64,000 bases of DNA from Bacteroidales bacterium (GTDB lineage Bacteria > Bacteroidota > Bacteroidia > Bacteroidales > F082). Shown one piece after another: positions 1-8,848 of this stretch (positions within the stretch are counted from its first letter, which is position 1; each line of letters starts with the position of its first letter). Both the position numbers and the translations under genes were made by a program. The notes beneath the pieces were generated by a model, which was not told the DNA's origin, ran no database searches, and saw only the letters and a program-made list of their open reading frames with translations. Location: the NCBI GenBank assembly GCA_023229245.1, contig JALNZU010000020.1, positions 1-64,000 of the forward strand. The letters run 5' to 3'.

Positions 1-33
1 GAAGGATGCTTTTTTTATTTTATCTTTGTCCAT
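1..33 (-). CDS. 5' end of an unidentified gene leaving the window
   Basis: Read on the minus strand, an ATG at 33-31 opens a frame of eleven codons (MDKDKIKKASF) that runs off the left edge without a stop. A consensus Bacteroidota -7 element lies just upstream (55-62), so a transcript would begin about 15 bases before this ATG. The lysine-rich N-terminus says nothing about function. It is called as a gene start only because of the promoter and open frame. Confidence 0.45.
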   Translation of the reverse strand, partial: MDKDKIKKASF

Positions 34-54
34 AGTGCGGGGTTTTATCTACAA

Positions 55-62
55 CAAATATA
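55..62 (-). promoter_or_regulatory. -7 promoter element (TATATTTG) for the gene leaving the left edge
   Basis: The minus strand reads TATATTTG, a perfect match to the Bacteroidota -7 consensus TAnnTTTG. It lies 22 bases before the ATG at 33. No clear TTTG was found at the expected -33 spacing, so this rests on the -7 element and its position. Confidence 0.5.
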
Positions 63-121
63 CTGAAATTCAATGGAATAACAGTATATTTACCCGCATT
101 TTTTTCATTTTTATGAATAAT

Positions 122-2248
122 TCAGGTTAGGTTGATTCTTTTTCTTTCATTATCTACTTTCAATACTTTTACGCGTACTTTTTGATTTATCTTCACTATT
201 TCATTTGGATCATGCACGTATCTGCTGGCCATCTGGCTGAGGTGTACTAATCCGTCCTGTTGTACGCCTATATCCACAAAAGCTCCAAATGCAGTGATAT
301 TCGTTATGATACCGTTGAGTATCATTCCTTCTTTCAGATCGTGCATAGACCTGATACCTGCTGCAAACTCAAACATCTCAAATGCGTTGCGCGGGTCACG
401 ACCGGGTTTCTCTAGCTCAAGTATAATATCTTTTACCGTTTCTTTTCCAATATTTTCATCGATAAAATCTTCAATTCTTATTTGCTCTAACACTCTTTTC
501 TTGCCAATGAGATCTGTTATTCCTATCCCTGCTTTATCTGCTATCGCTTCGGCTATCGCATAGCTTTCGGGATGTACCGCACTGGTATCCAATGGATTTT
601 CACCATTTCTGATGCGTAAGAATCCAGCTGATTGTTCAAAGGCTTTCTCTCCAAGTCTGGGGATATGTTTCAGTTCGTTTCGGTTTTTAAAAGTTCCATT
701 TTCGTTTCTGTATGCGACGATATTAGCGGCTAATTGCGGACCTATACCGCTCACATACGACAGCAGTTGTTCGCTGGCAGTATTCAGTTCCACACCTACT
801 GCATTCACGCAGCTCTCAACAGTTTGTATCAGGCTCTCCTGCAATGCTTTCTGATCTACGTCATGCTGATATTGTCCAACGCCTATTGATTTGGGATCGA
901 TCTTTACCAATTCGGCCAAGGGGTCTATCAGCCGTCGGCCTATGCTCACCGCACCGCGTACGCTGATGTCATAATCCGGAAACTCATCCCTTGCAAGCTT
1001 TGAGGCTGAATAGACCGAAGCACCGCTTTCATTGACCATGACTGCCATCACATCTTTATGGAAACGTATGCTACGGATCAGGTCTTCGGTTTCTCGACCG
1101 GCTGTACCGTTTCCAATAGCAATTACTTCAACCTTGTATGCGTTGACGATGTTTTTGATCTTTTGAATAGAGAGCTTTACCTCATGCTCGGGAGGATGCG
1201 GAAAAATAGTATCGTTATGCACTAACTGCCCTTGTTTATCTAATACAACTAATTTACAACCGGTTCGAAAGCCCGGGTCAATGGCTAACACCACTTTTTG
1301 TCCAAGAGGCGGTGCCAGAAGCAACTGCCGCAGGTTTTTACTAAACACCTGTATCGCTACTTTATCGGCTTTCTCTTTTACCCATTGCCTTACTTCATTC
1401 TCCATTGAAGGTTCCAACAAGCGTTTCCATGCGTCGGTAATAGCCGTATATACCTGTTTTGCAGCTTCTGTTGAGGTACGTATATACAGACGTTCGATAG
1501 TTCTCAAAGCTTTTTGAGTGTCAACGCGTATCTTAACCTTCAGCAGTTCCTCATTACGGGCTCTAAGCAATGCTAACACACGGTGGGAAGGTGCCTTTGA
1601 TAGTGGCTCTTCCCAGTCGAAATACTGTTGGTAGGTTTTGGCATCTTGTAGTTTTTTGGGTATGAGCGTGCTTTCTATGATGGCTGTCCGATGATACAGC
1701 TGACGTAAAAAGGCTCGTACTCTATGATCATCGCTAATTTCTTCGGCTATAATGTCACGTGCTCCTTGCAAGGCTTGTTCTAGCTGGTCTATCCCTTTTT
1801 CTTCCGACAGATACGCCTTAGCCTGCTTGAGAATATCGCCTTGGTGTTGAGCCAGCAACCATTTAGCCAATGGCTCTAATCCTTTCTCACGGGCTATACT
1901 TGCACGTGTACGCCGCTTTGGCTTATAAGGAAGATACAGGTCTTCCAGGCTAGCCATATCAGTTGCTGCATAGATAGCCTCTTCTAATTCAGGGCTGAGC
2001 TTATCCATCTCACTAAGTGAACCTATGATACTTTCGCGCCTCTTATCCAAAGCCTCAAGTTGCTGCATACGCTTATGAAGTTGTGCAATGATCTCTTCAT
2101 CCATTGAACCGGTCTTCTCTTTGCGGTAGCGCGCAATAAAAGGAATCGTAGCCCCTTCGGAGAGAAGAGACAAGGTGTTTCGGACGTATTGATATTCAAG
2201 CGATAGTTCACGAGAGATTCGTTCGGCAAACAAAGCAATTTCAGACAT
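122..2248 (-). CDS. tex: Tex-family RNA-binding transcription accessory protein
   Basis: This 708-residue protein has the whole Tex architecture: an N-terminal Tex helical domain (IPFIARYRKEKTG near residue 36), a YqgF/RNase H-like fold (VLAIDPGFRTGCKLVVLD near 320), a helix-hairpin-helix region (SGIGPQLAANIVAYR near 493) and a C-terminal S1 RNA-binding domain (ITAFGAFVDIGVQQDGLVHLS near 650). Tex proteins are cytoplasmic, bind nucleic acid and are linked to transcription and RNA turnover; the biochemical role is not settled. The length is normal for the phylum, where Tex lacks the longer C-terminal tail of proteobacterial versions. It stands alone, divergent from the S9 peptidase gene, with about 200 bases between the two starts. 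No perfect -7 element was found upstream. Confidence 0.95.
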   Translation of the reverse strand: MSEIALFAERISRELSLEYQYVRNTLSLLSEGATIPFIARYRKEKTGSMDEEIIAQLHKRMQQLEALDKRRESIIGSLSEMDKLSPELEEAIYAATDMASLEDLYLPYKPKRRTRASIAREKGLEPLAKWLLAQHQGDILKQAKAYLSEEKGIDQLEQALQGARDIIAEEISDDHRVRAFLRQLYHRTAIIESTLIPKKLQDAKTYQQYFDWEEPLSKAPSHRVLALLRARNEELLKVKIRVDTQKALRTIERLYIRTSTEAAKQVYTAITDAWKRLLEPSMENEVRQWVKEKADKVAIQVFSKNLRQLLLAPPLGQKVVLAIDPGFRTGCKLVVLDKQGQLVHNDTIFPHPPEHEVKLSIQKIKNIVNAYKVEVIAIGNGTAGRETEDLIRSIRFHKDVMAVMVNESGASVYSASKLARDEFPDYDISVRGAVSIGRRLIDPLAELVKIDPKSIGVGQYQHDVDQKALQESLIQTVESCVNAVGVELNTASEQLLSYVSGIGPQLAANIVAYRNENGTFKNRNELKHIPRLGEKAFEQSAGFLRIRNGENPLDTSAVHPESYAIAEAIADKAGIGITDLIGKKRVLEQIRIEDFIDENIGKETVKDIILELEKPGRDPRNAFEMFEFAAGIRSMHDLKEGMILNGIITNITAFGAFVDIGVQQDGLVHLSQMASRYVHDPNEIVKINQKVRVKVLKVDNERKRINLT

Positions 2249-2448
2249 AATCCATTAAGTATTGAAAGGCTAATTTACGCAGAATTTCAAGAAGAGAAAC
2301 AGGGGATAGCTCAACACGAAAAATTTTATGTAGCAACAGCCATCCTGAACATTACTTTACCCTGTTTTACATCAGCCCAAAACTGACTACAGTTTTTTTA
2401 AAGATAGGAAATAGCTTACTTTTACCTTTTCATAAAACCATTGTTATT

Positions 2449-4866
2449 ATGAACTATCTCAGATTTATTTCAATTTTTTTCAGTTTCACTTTCCTATACT
2501 TCATAACTCAGGCTCAGTTAGGTACAGGCTATCAGTTACCGCCTCAACAGATCATTGATTTGGTTGATGCACCTGCCACACCTACTATATCTATAGGTGC
2601 TAAGGTATCTAAAATTTTACTGATGGAATTGCCGGCATTGCCTGCTTTGGATGATCTGGCAGCAGAAGAACTTCGGTTGGCCGGACTTAGGATAAACCTA
2701 ACTACGAATGGTCCTTCCCGTGCATCGTATTATACCGGATTGCGACTCATGGATATGGATGGTAAAAACGAAACAAGGATACAAGGCTTGCCATCAAAAG
2801 CACAGATACGTAACATACAATGGTCGCCAGATGAAAAATATATTGCATTTACATTGACGACAGGGGAGGGGATCAGGCTTTGGCTGATTGATCTGACTAC
2901 GCTCAGTGCAAAACAACTAACCGACGATAAACTTAACGAAGTGCTATGGCCAGCATTCAAATGGATGCCTGATAGCAAATCATTGGTATATAAAGGTATA
3001 GACGAACTCAGAGCTGACATACCTGCTCGCCCTCGCACCGCTATATCACCCATCATACAGGAGAGCATAGGTCGAAAAGCTGCACTACGTACATTTCAGG
3101 ATTTACTGCAAAACGAATACGATGAACAACTTTTTAGATTTTATGCCTCGTCACAGCTCAAGCAGGTCGATCTGAACGGAAATATACATACCCTGATAGC
3201 TGAGCCATGCCTGATCGGTCAGTTTGATCCTTCTCCCGACGGTAAATATTTGTTGCTCACCCAATATACGCAGCCTTTTTCTTACGAAGTACCTTATAGC
3301 CGTTTTCCTCAAAGCTATAAGATATACGATAGCTCTGGCAAATTGGTCAAGACATTAGCTGACATTCCACTATCCGATGATCTTCCACAAGGCTTTGATG
3401 CAGTTCGTAAAGGAATACGTTCGCCACAATGGCGTGCTGATCAGCCCTCCATAGTTTATTGGGTAGAAGCTATTGATCAAGGCGATCCGGCAACCAAAGC
3501 CAGCTCACGCGAAAAAGTCTATTTTCTTAAATCTCCTTTTGAAAGCAATCCTATTGAGTCAGTTACTCTTGCCTTGCGCTTCGGAGCTATCTCATGGGGA
3601 AAAGATGATTTTGCTATCATCACCGAGCGATGGTATAAAGACCGGATCAGCCGCACCTATGCGTTCGACCCAAATAAAGAAAATCCTGAACTCCATCTGA
3701 TCTTCGATCGATCTACTGAAGACAGATATAATGATCCTGGAAGATTTCAGCTTACTACCAACGATAGGGGCAAACGGGTTTTATTATTTAGCGATAGCAA
3801 GGATCAACTGTTTCTGTTTGGTCAGGGTGCCTCATCCGAAGGAAACCGCCCGTTTATTGATAGCTATGATATAACGTCGGGCAAAACAAACCGGTTGTGG
3901 AGAAGCGAAGCTCCTTATTTTGAGCAGCCAATACAGCTGATTGACAGCAAACAATTATATTGTATCACAAGGCGTGAATCTGTTGAAGAGCCACCCAATT
4001 ATTTTTTGCGAAGGCTGCCGAATAAAAAGCTTGTTCAGATAACCTCTTTTCCTGATCCGATGCCTTTATTGCGCACATTGCAAAAAGAGATGATACACTA
4101 CGAACGTGCTGATGGGGTACAACTTTCCGGGATGTTGTATCTGCCGGCGGGGTTCAAAGCCGGTATTGACAAGCCTTTACCGGGCTTGTTATGGGCTTAT
4201 CCTACTGAATATAAGACTAGCGATGCAGCCGGACAGCTTGGTAGCTCGCCATATACATTTACCCGGGTAGGTGCCAGCTCACCCATACTGTTGGCTACCT
4301 TAGGGTATGCCGTGCTGAACAATGCCAGCTTTCCTATAGTGGGTGAAGGGATTGATGAGCCTAACGACTATTTTATCGAACAACTTATAGCCAATGCTCA
4401 GGCAGCCATTGATAAATTAGTAGATATGGGGGTTGCCGATCCCAAAAAGATAGCGGTATCAGGCCATTCATATGGTGCTTTTATGACGGCTAACCTGCTT
4501 ACCCATAGCAATCTTTTTGCGGCTGGCATAGCTCGTAGTGGGGCCTATAACCGCAGTCTGACACCTTTTGGATTTCAAAGTGAAGAACGTACCTATTGGC
4601 AGGCTCCCGAGCTGTATAACCGTATGTCACCATTTATGCATGCCGACAAAATGAAAACCCCACTATTGCTTATTCACGGTGGCGACGATAATAATTCGGG
4701 CACATATACTATGCAGACCGAACGCTATTACGATGCGTTAAGAGGGTTAGGTGCACCCGTACGTATGGTGATACTGCCACATGAAAGCCATGGCTACAAC
4801 TCACGCGAATCGGTGCTGCATATGCATTACGAATGGATTCAATGGTTAGAAAGATATGTCAGATAA
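2449..4866 (+). CDS. Exported S9-family serine peptidase, glutamyl endopeptidase-like (S9D)
   Basis: The 805-residue protein has an N-terminal signal peptide (FSFTFLYFITQAQ), a WD/beta-propeller-like middle (residues about 90-520, with repeats such as IQWSPDEKYIAFT) and a C-terminal alpha/beta-hydrolase domain. The catalytic triad is visible: Ser674 in GHSYGAF, Asp747 in GGDDNNSG and His781 in PHESHGY. The GGDDNNSGTYTMQ and HESHGYNSRES blocks are typical of the S9D branch that includes plant chloroplast glutamyl endopeptidase, hence the call over dipeptidyl peptidase IV or prolyl oligopeptidase. Family members cleave peptides, here probably in the periplasm. Substrate preference for Glu is inferred from the branch only. 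It is a single gene, convergent with the phosphatase gene 27 bases downstream. Confidence 0.9.
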   Translation: MNYLRFISIFFSFTFLYFITQAQLGTGYQLPPQQIIDLVDAPATPTISIGAKVSKILLMELPALPALDDLAAEELRLAGLRINLTTNGPSRASYYTGLRLMDMDGKNETRIQGLPSKAQIRNIQWSPDEKYIAFTLTTGEGIRLWLIDLTTLSAKQLTDDKLNEVLWPAFKWMPDSKSLVYKGIDELRADIPARPRTAISPIIQESIGRKAALRTFQDLLQNEYDEQLFRFYASSQLKQVDLNGNIHTLIAEPCLIGQFDPSPDGKYLLLTQYTQPFSYEVPYSRFPQSYKIYDSSGKLVKTLADIPLSDDLPQGFDAVRKGIRSPQWRADQPSIVYWVEAIDQGDPATKASSREKVYFLKSPFESNPIESVTLALRFGAISWGKDDFAIITERWYKDRISRTYAFDPNKENPELHLIFDRSTEDRYNDPGRFQLTTNDRGKRVLLFSDSKDQLFLFGQGASSEGNRPFIDSYDITSGKTNRLWRSEAPYFEQPIQLIDSKQLYCITRRESVEEPPNYFLRRLPNKKLVQITSFPDPMPLLRTLQKEMIHYERADGVQLSGMLYLPAGFKAGIDKPLPGLLWAYPTEYKTSDAAGQLGSSPYTFTRVGASSPILLATLGYAVLNNASFPIVGEGIDEPNDYFIEQLIANAQAAIDKLVDMGVADPKKIAVSGHSYGAFMTANLLTHSNLFAAGIARSGAYNRSLTPFGFQSEERTYWQAPELYNRMSPFMHADKMKTPLLLIHGGDDNNSGTYTMQTERYYDALRGLGAPVRMVILPHESHGYNSRESVLHMHYEWIQWLERYVR

Positions 4867-4893
4867 AAGACTATTCTGATTGTAACTAACTGT

Positions 4894-5610
4894 CTAACAA
4901 TCAAGGTTAGGCTGAACTACATACTCCTTGCTGTTGAGCTCAAAAGCAACTAAATTGCCATAACCCGTACGGTTACACATATAAACCCCATTATCCAAAT
5001 CAATAAAGTGATATGATTTACTCCGGATCACATGGTCTAAAAATTCCAGATCGACAGGGGTATGCCCATGAATCACTTTTTTATTACGAATTTTGGAAGG
5101 GTCCACTTTAAACTCTTTTACCCAAAGCATGGCATGAGTGTCTGTCAGTGGATCGACTATATCAAAATTCAATCCGGCATGTACTAATATAAACTCTTCC
5201 AACTCTACATACAACCTAAGCTGACTCATCCATTCAATGTAATGCTCTGGGATTTCGGAAGCATAGCGAACTCCAAAACTGTCTAAGGTTTCTTTACCCC
5301 CGAACTTTTCCCAGATAGACTGTGATTTTGTTTTGGTATTCACGCCAAAAAGTTTTTTCTTGTTTCGGTCTTCATTCCACGACTGCTGGCAAAACTCTTC
5401 ATGGTTGCCTTTTAATAAGACAAGATCGTATTCCTTTTCCTGCAATCCCATGATATAATCAATAGTACCCTTACTATCAGGGCCTCTATCAATATAATCA
5501 CCTAAAAAATATAATCTGTCGGAACGCTCCGGCTGGATCAGATTTTCGATCAGATGTCTGAGTGTCTTGCTGCAACCGTGTATATCAGAAATTACCCATT
5601 GTTTGCCCAT
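4894..5610 (-). CDS. PP2A-like metallophosphoesterase (Ser/Thr phosphatase or ApaH-like)
   Basis: All metal-binding motifs of the PPP/calcineurin-like family are present in order: SDIHGC near the N-terminus, GDYIDRGPDS, GNHEEF, VHAG and HGHTPV. Such bacterial enzymes act as protein Ser/Thr phosphatases or hydrolyse diadenosine tetraphosphate; the sequence does not decide between them. I start at the internal ATG giving MGKQWVISDIHGC because the family begins a few residues before the GDxHG motif. The upstream ATG at 5640 adds ten non-family residues and lies just after a near-consensus -7 (TATCTTCG), so it is probably at or before the transcription start. It is convergent with the S9 peptidase gene. 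Confidence 0.85.
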   Translation of the reverse strand: MGKQWVISDIHGCSKTLRHLIENLIQPERSDRLYFLGDYIDRGPDSKGTIDYIMGLQEKEYDLVLLKGNHEEFCQQSWNEDRNKKKLFGVNTKTKSQSIWEKFGGKETLDSFGVRYASEIPEHYIEWMSQLRLYVELEEFILVHAGLNFDIVDPLTDTHAMLWVKEFKVDPSKIRNKKVIHGHTPVDLEFLDHVIRSKSYHFIDLDNGVYMCNRTGYGNLVAFELNSKEYVVQPNLDC

Positions 5611-5857
5611 ACTGTTAATTAATGTGTGTTCGTAGTACAAAACGAAGATAACAAGGTACTTATGAAATAAAATAAAAAGAAAATGGCCTTGTAATTCTTT
5701 CTTACCACAAAAATCAGGTTGTTTGTAAGTTTCTATTTTTTTTCACAAAAGTATATAATTTACTGGTTTTGGAAAACGGAGGTATGTAAAATAGCCCATG
5801 TTATAAAGAGGTAAGTATTACCTTGTTTTAAAGTATCCATTCAAAATCATCTAATTT

Positions 5858-5892
5858 TTTGTTCAGCTCGTTTTATTTAATTTTTACTTTTG
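5858..5892 (+). promoter_or_regulatory. Promoter of tRNA-Lys
   Basis: TTTG at 5858-5861 and TACTTTTG at 5885-5892 are separated by 23 bases, matching the Bacteroidota -33/-7 promoter. The tRNA begins 11 bases after the -7 element. Confidence 0.8.
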
Positions 5893-5903
5893 CAGTTGAT
5901 TTT

Positions 5904-5976
5904 CTCTCCGTAGCTCAGTTGGTAGAGCAATTGACTCTTAATCAATGGGTCACAGGTTCGAGCCCTGTCGGGGAGA
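5904..5976 (+). tRNA. tRNA-Lys (anticodon CTT)
   Basis: The sequence folds as a 73-base cloverleaf: acceptor ctctccg/cggggag, D-loop with tagctcagttggtagagc, anticodon stem attga/tcaat around loop ctcttaa (anticodon CTT), and T-arm acagg-ttcgagc-cctgt. CCA is not encoded. It has its own promoter immediately upstream and shares a bidirectional terminator with the opposing tRNA-Asp. Confidence 0.93.
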
Positions 5977-6080
5977 CAAGTATTTGATCTTTAAGCCTTT
6001 GCTGATTTTTTATTGGCAAAGGTTTTTGTTTGTATAGAGCTTACGAAAATAGAACAGCAGATTTATCATGGAGTACCAAC

Positions 6081-6111
6081 AAAAAAAGCCCTCATCAAGA
6101 GAGCTTTTTTT
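6081..6111. terminator. Bidirectional terminator between tRNA-Lys and tRNA-Asp
   Basis: A run of seven A, then GC, a short stem with an ATCAA loop, then GC and seven T form a hairpin that ends in a U-run on either strand. It sits where the two convergent tRNA transcripts meet and touches the 3' end of tRNA-Asp. Confidence 0.75.
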
Positions 6112-6112
6112 G

Positions 6113-6187
6113 CGGACCGGACGGGACTCGAACCCGCGACCCCATGCGTGACAGGCATGTATTCTAACCAAACTGAACTACCGATCC
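6113..6187 (-). tRNA. tRNA-Asp (anticodon GTC)
   Basis: On the minus strand the 75-base cloverleaf has acceptor ggatcgg/ccggtcc with discriminator G, anticodon stem catgc/gcatg around loop ctgtcac (anticodon GTC) and T-arm gcggg-ttcgagt-cccgt. CCA is not encoded. The promoter is at 6228-6257. Confidence 0.93.
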
Positions 6188-6227
6188 GAAAAATGTATTG
6201 AAAGAACAATATGCTTGAAAAGCGCTG

Positions 6228-6257
6228 CAAATGTAACTACTTTTTTTGGATTGACAA
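6228..6257 (-). promoter_or_regulatory. Promoter of tRNA-Asp
   Basis: On the minus strand TTG is followed after 19 bases by TACATTTG (6235-6228), a perfect -7 element. It lies 41 bases before the mature tRNA 5' end, so the transcript would carry a leader of roughly 30 bases. Confidence 0.75.
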
Positions 6258-6350
6258 GCTTAATGATTTTTTTTTCAAAGAAAAGCATATAAAACAAAAA
6301 ACGAAAAGATAAGCCGGAAAACACATGCTACCAGCCCTGTAAACAGACGA

Positions 6351-8537
6351 TTACATTGCCATAAACTTAATTGCCTGGTTAGATATCCCATCATCAACGA
6401 TAAGGGTATAAAGCCCTTTGGCAAGCTTTGTCTGTATCAGATCGGATAATAATAGAACTGTTGTAGCTGTATTTGTGGTTAACTCGCTACGGGCAATAAG
6501 CCTACCAGTTTGATTCATTATTTGTATCGTATATCTTTTCGGTTTATCGGATTTAATGATCAGCGTACTGAAGTCTTGTATCGGATTAGGCTGTATGACG
6601 GTCGAAAAATAGTCACTTTTCTCGTTCAATGAGTTTAGAATAAGTAAAAATCTAAGTTGTGTATTGGAATCATCAATGATAGCAGTATCATATGATGGTG
6701 ATTCGGGCTCGTTTAAATATGCCTGGCCGAAGTACCATCCATATGGAACTTGTTCAAAAAATATCTTTCCATCCTCGTTGGTGATCCCGTTATATTGATC
6801 TTCTGGACCGACAACTGTAACTGTAGCTCCTTCAACAGCTACTTCACCCTGAGAAAGTACCACACATTCCATGGTAGTGCGTTTCATCTCCAACGCAATA
6901 TCAAGTACGGTTGTTTCGTCAGGCACTATGACCACATTATCGATTGTAAAGTCGTTGGTAAATGGATGGCTTGCTGTCACGCTATATGAGCCTGCTTCTA
7001 ATATAAGGCTATATGAACCATCTGGTTGCGGTGAGAAAGATTGGTTACCTATCTGTATCACTACTTCCGTTACTTCGGCAAGATTATTTTCTATGGCGAC
7101 TGTTCCAGATAAAGTGCCTTCGGTAGATCCGACTATGCCTAACTGTCCGGTTGATGTAATATTTTGACCAAATAAATGGGGGCCGCCATCGCGGTTGTCT
7201 TCCCAAGCAAAGATCAATTGATTTCCGTCATAAGGCGATGCATCCAGGTGTACTTTGGCCGATACTACCGAGCTGACAATAGTTTCGACAGGCTCCCATA
7301 CAAATTCAGCTTCGGAGTTCAAGCGAACGACACGGATAGAGGTGTTATAAGAGTCGAAATAATGATCATAAACCAACACTACATCCTCATCCAATCCAAA
7401 TGCCATTTGTGGTGTCATTGTTTGAGTAGTTACCGGGAATACCTCTCTGCCTGCTTCTCCCCATAAAAGACTGCCGTCAGGCGCCACCTTCTGGCCAAAG
7501 ATACCATACAAACTTTGACCTCCATTCACTTCATTCCAATACACATACACATTAGGATCATTGGCAGGACGTGCCAGACAGGTATAAAACTGGTTTGCAT
7601 CATCTAAATTAGACAGCTGCACTCCATTTTGTTGAAACACGGCTTGTCCGTCAAGGTTGATATGCTGTAGCCATGCTGTAGCAGCGTTGCCTGAGATGCG
7701 ATAGTCGTGCCATGAGATATAAAATCCATCATTTCCATCGTTTATCATAGGCAATATCTGCAGCCATGCCTGTACCGTTCCTGCGTTGCTTATGACAACC
7801 GGATTTGTCCACACCGGCTGACCATCTGTATCAAAGCGTTGGGCATAAATATGCCGGGTAGGAGCCCAGGGCACACCGCTGTCAACAAAATATTTGAGGA
7901 TGATGTCATCACTACCTACTGGCAATAGCTGTGGCCATGTCAAGCTGTTTTCATGAGTAAGGAGGATGCCGTCGGCACCCCAAAGCTTTTCACCAGCCGG
8001 ACTTATCTTCTGCAATATGATCTCTCCATCAGCTTCCCAGGCAAATACCGCATTATTATCTTGCGTAACAGTTACCTTGGGCGACACATCAAACGCTTCG
8101 CTGTTGGAAAGCTGAAGCCCATCCTGACCCCACACAAAATCGCCATCAGGTGAAATGCGATAAGCCACTATATTATTATTCTCGTTTAACCGGATATCCT
8201 GCCAGCTTAATAAAGCATGAGACTCATGGTCAGCAGTTATCTCCCAATCAGTTAGCCAAGTCATGGAAGGATGAGAACTGATTAAAATACCGTTATCACC
8301 CCACAACTTATTCCCTGAATTATCCAATCTATGCAGATACACATTATAGTTGCCACTCTCCAATGCAAAATAACCTATATAGTAATCTCCGTTAGGACAA
8401 AGAGCAACTTTCGGAATAACCTGCTCACCATCCTGAAAGCTAAGTTGCAAATTCACAGCAGGATCATCACTCCATTGAGCCGATGCATGTAAAACCAACA
8501 TGCACAGCAAGCCTATAGTAAAAATTTTTTCTTTCAT
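6351..8537 (-). CDS. Secreted T9SS cargo protein with carboxypeptidase-regulatory-like domains
   Basis: The 728-residue protein starts with a signal peptide (MKEKIFTIGLLCMLVLHASAQ). I prefer this internal ATG to the one at 8606, which would put 23 non-signal residues first. The N-terminal ~450 residues repeat a short motif of the form WGxxGxxLS (WGDNGILIS, WGQDGLQLS, WGADGILLT), suggesting a beta-propeller-like or delta-60-type repeat fold. Two carboxypeptidase-regulatory-like beta-sandwiches follow (GTLSGTV... and EVAVEGATVTVVG...). The last ~75 residues (QPNPIQDFSTLII ... TGRLIARS ... GLYTLIV) are a T9SS type A sorting domain. It is predicted to cross the outer membrane through T9SS and be anchored or released. 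The specific function is unknown. It is monocistronic, with tRNA-Asp downstream. Confidence 0.85.
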   Translation of the reverse strand: MKEKIFTIGLLCMLVLHASAQWSDDPAVNLQLSFQDGEQVIPKVALCPNGDYYIGYFALESGNYNVYLHRLDNSGNKLWGDNGILISSHPSMTWLTDWEITADHESHALLSWQDIRLNENNNIVAYRISPDGDFVWGQDGLQLSNSEAFDVSPKVTVTQDNNAVFAWEADGEIILQKISPAGEKLWGADGILLTHENSLTWPQLLPVGSDDIILKYFVDSGVPWAPTRHIYAQRFDTDGQPVWTNPVVISNAGTVQAWLQILPMINDGNDGFYISWHDYRISGNAATAWLQHINLDGQAVFQQNGVQLSNLDDANQFYTCLARPANDPNVYVYWNEVNGGQSLYGIFGQKVAPDGSLLWGEAGREVFPVTTQTMTPQMAFGLDEDVVLVYDHYFDSYNTSIRVVRLNSEAEFVWEPVETIVSSVVSAKVHLDASPYDGNQLIFAWEDNRDGGPHLFGQNITSTGQLGIVGSTEGTLSGTVAIENNLAEVTEVVIQIGNQSFSPQPDGSYSLILEAGSYSVTASHPFTNDFTIDNVVIVPDETTVLDIALEMKRTTMECVVLSQGEVAVEGATVTVVGPEDQYNGITNEDGKIFFEQVPYGWYFGQAYLNEPESPSYDTAIIDDSNTQLRFLLILNSLNEKSDYFSTVIQPNPIQDFSTLIIKSDKPKRYTIQIMNQTGRLIARSELTTNTATTVLLLSDLIQTKLAKGLYTLIVDDGISNQAIKFMAM

Positions 8538-8803
8538 CTGTTTAAAATTTATGTAATACATCATGTTTAAAACAATTCCAGCATTCGTAATGAACGGAAT
8601 TGCCATATTTTTTTATAAAGTTTTTTAATCATTGATTACTCATAATGATATGGTTAATACAGCTTATCCTTTTTAGGTTTCTGTTTAATTTGGTTGATAC
8701 AGATTGTAAAAATACAATTATCCTCATCTGAAATGAGAATAAGTCAATTTTTTTTTGCAGGTATTGTTTTATTTGATGTATATTAATTTTTCTCTTATGT
8801 AGG
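8538..8803. other. Intergenic region between divergent genes
   Basis: An A+T-rich spacer between the T9SS cargo gene and the transporter. No convincing ORF or RNA was found. The transporter promoter lies at its right end; a weaker TATTTTTA on the minus strand near 8700 could serve the cargo gene but is one base off consensus. Confidence 0.5.
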
Positions 8804-8830
8804 TTGTACATGCTGGAATCTTTATTTTTG
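8804..8830 (+). promoter_or_regulatory. Promoter that fixes the transporter start
   Basis: TTG at 8804-8806 and a perfect -7 element TATTTTTG at 8823-8830 are 16 bases apart. Transcription would begin near 8837, after the in-frame start at 8804 but before the ATG at 8849, which decides the start of the transporter. Confidence 0.65.
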
Positions 8831-8848
8831 CGCATAATTTACAGTAGT

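Noticed and set aside
6013..6201. 62-codon frame across the tRNA-Asp region
   Set aside because: It runs through the terminator and antisense to the tRNA and has no protein-like conservation.
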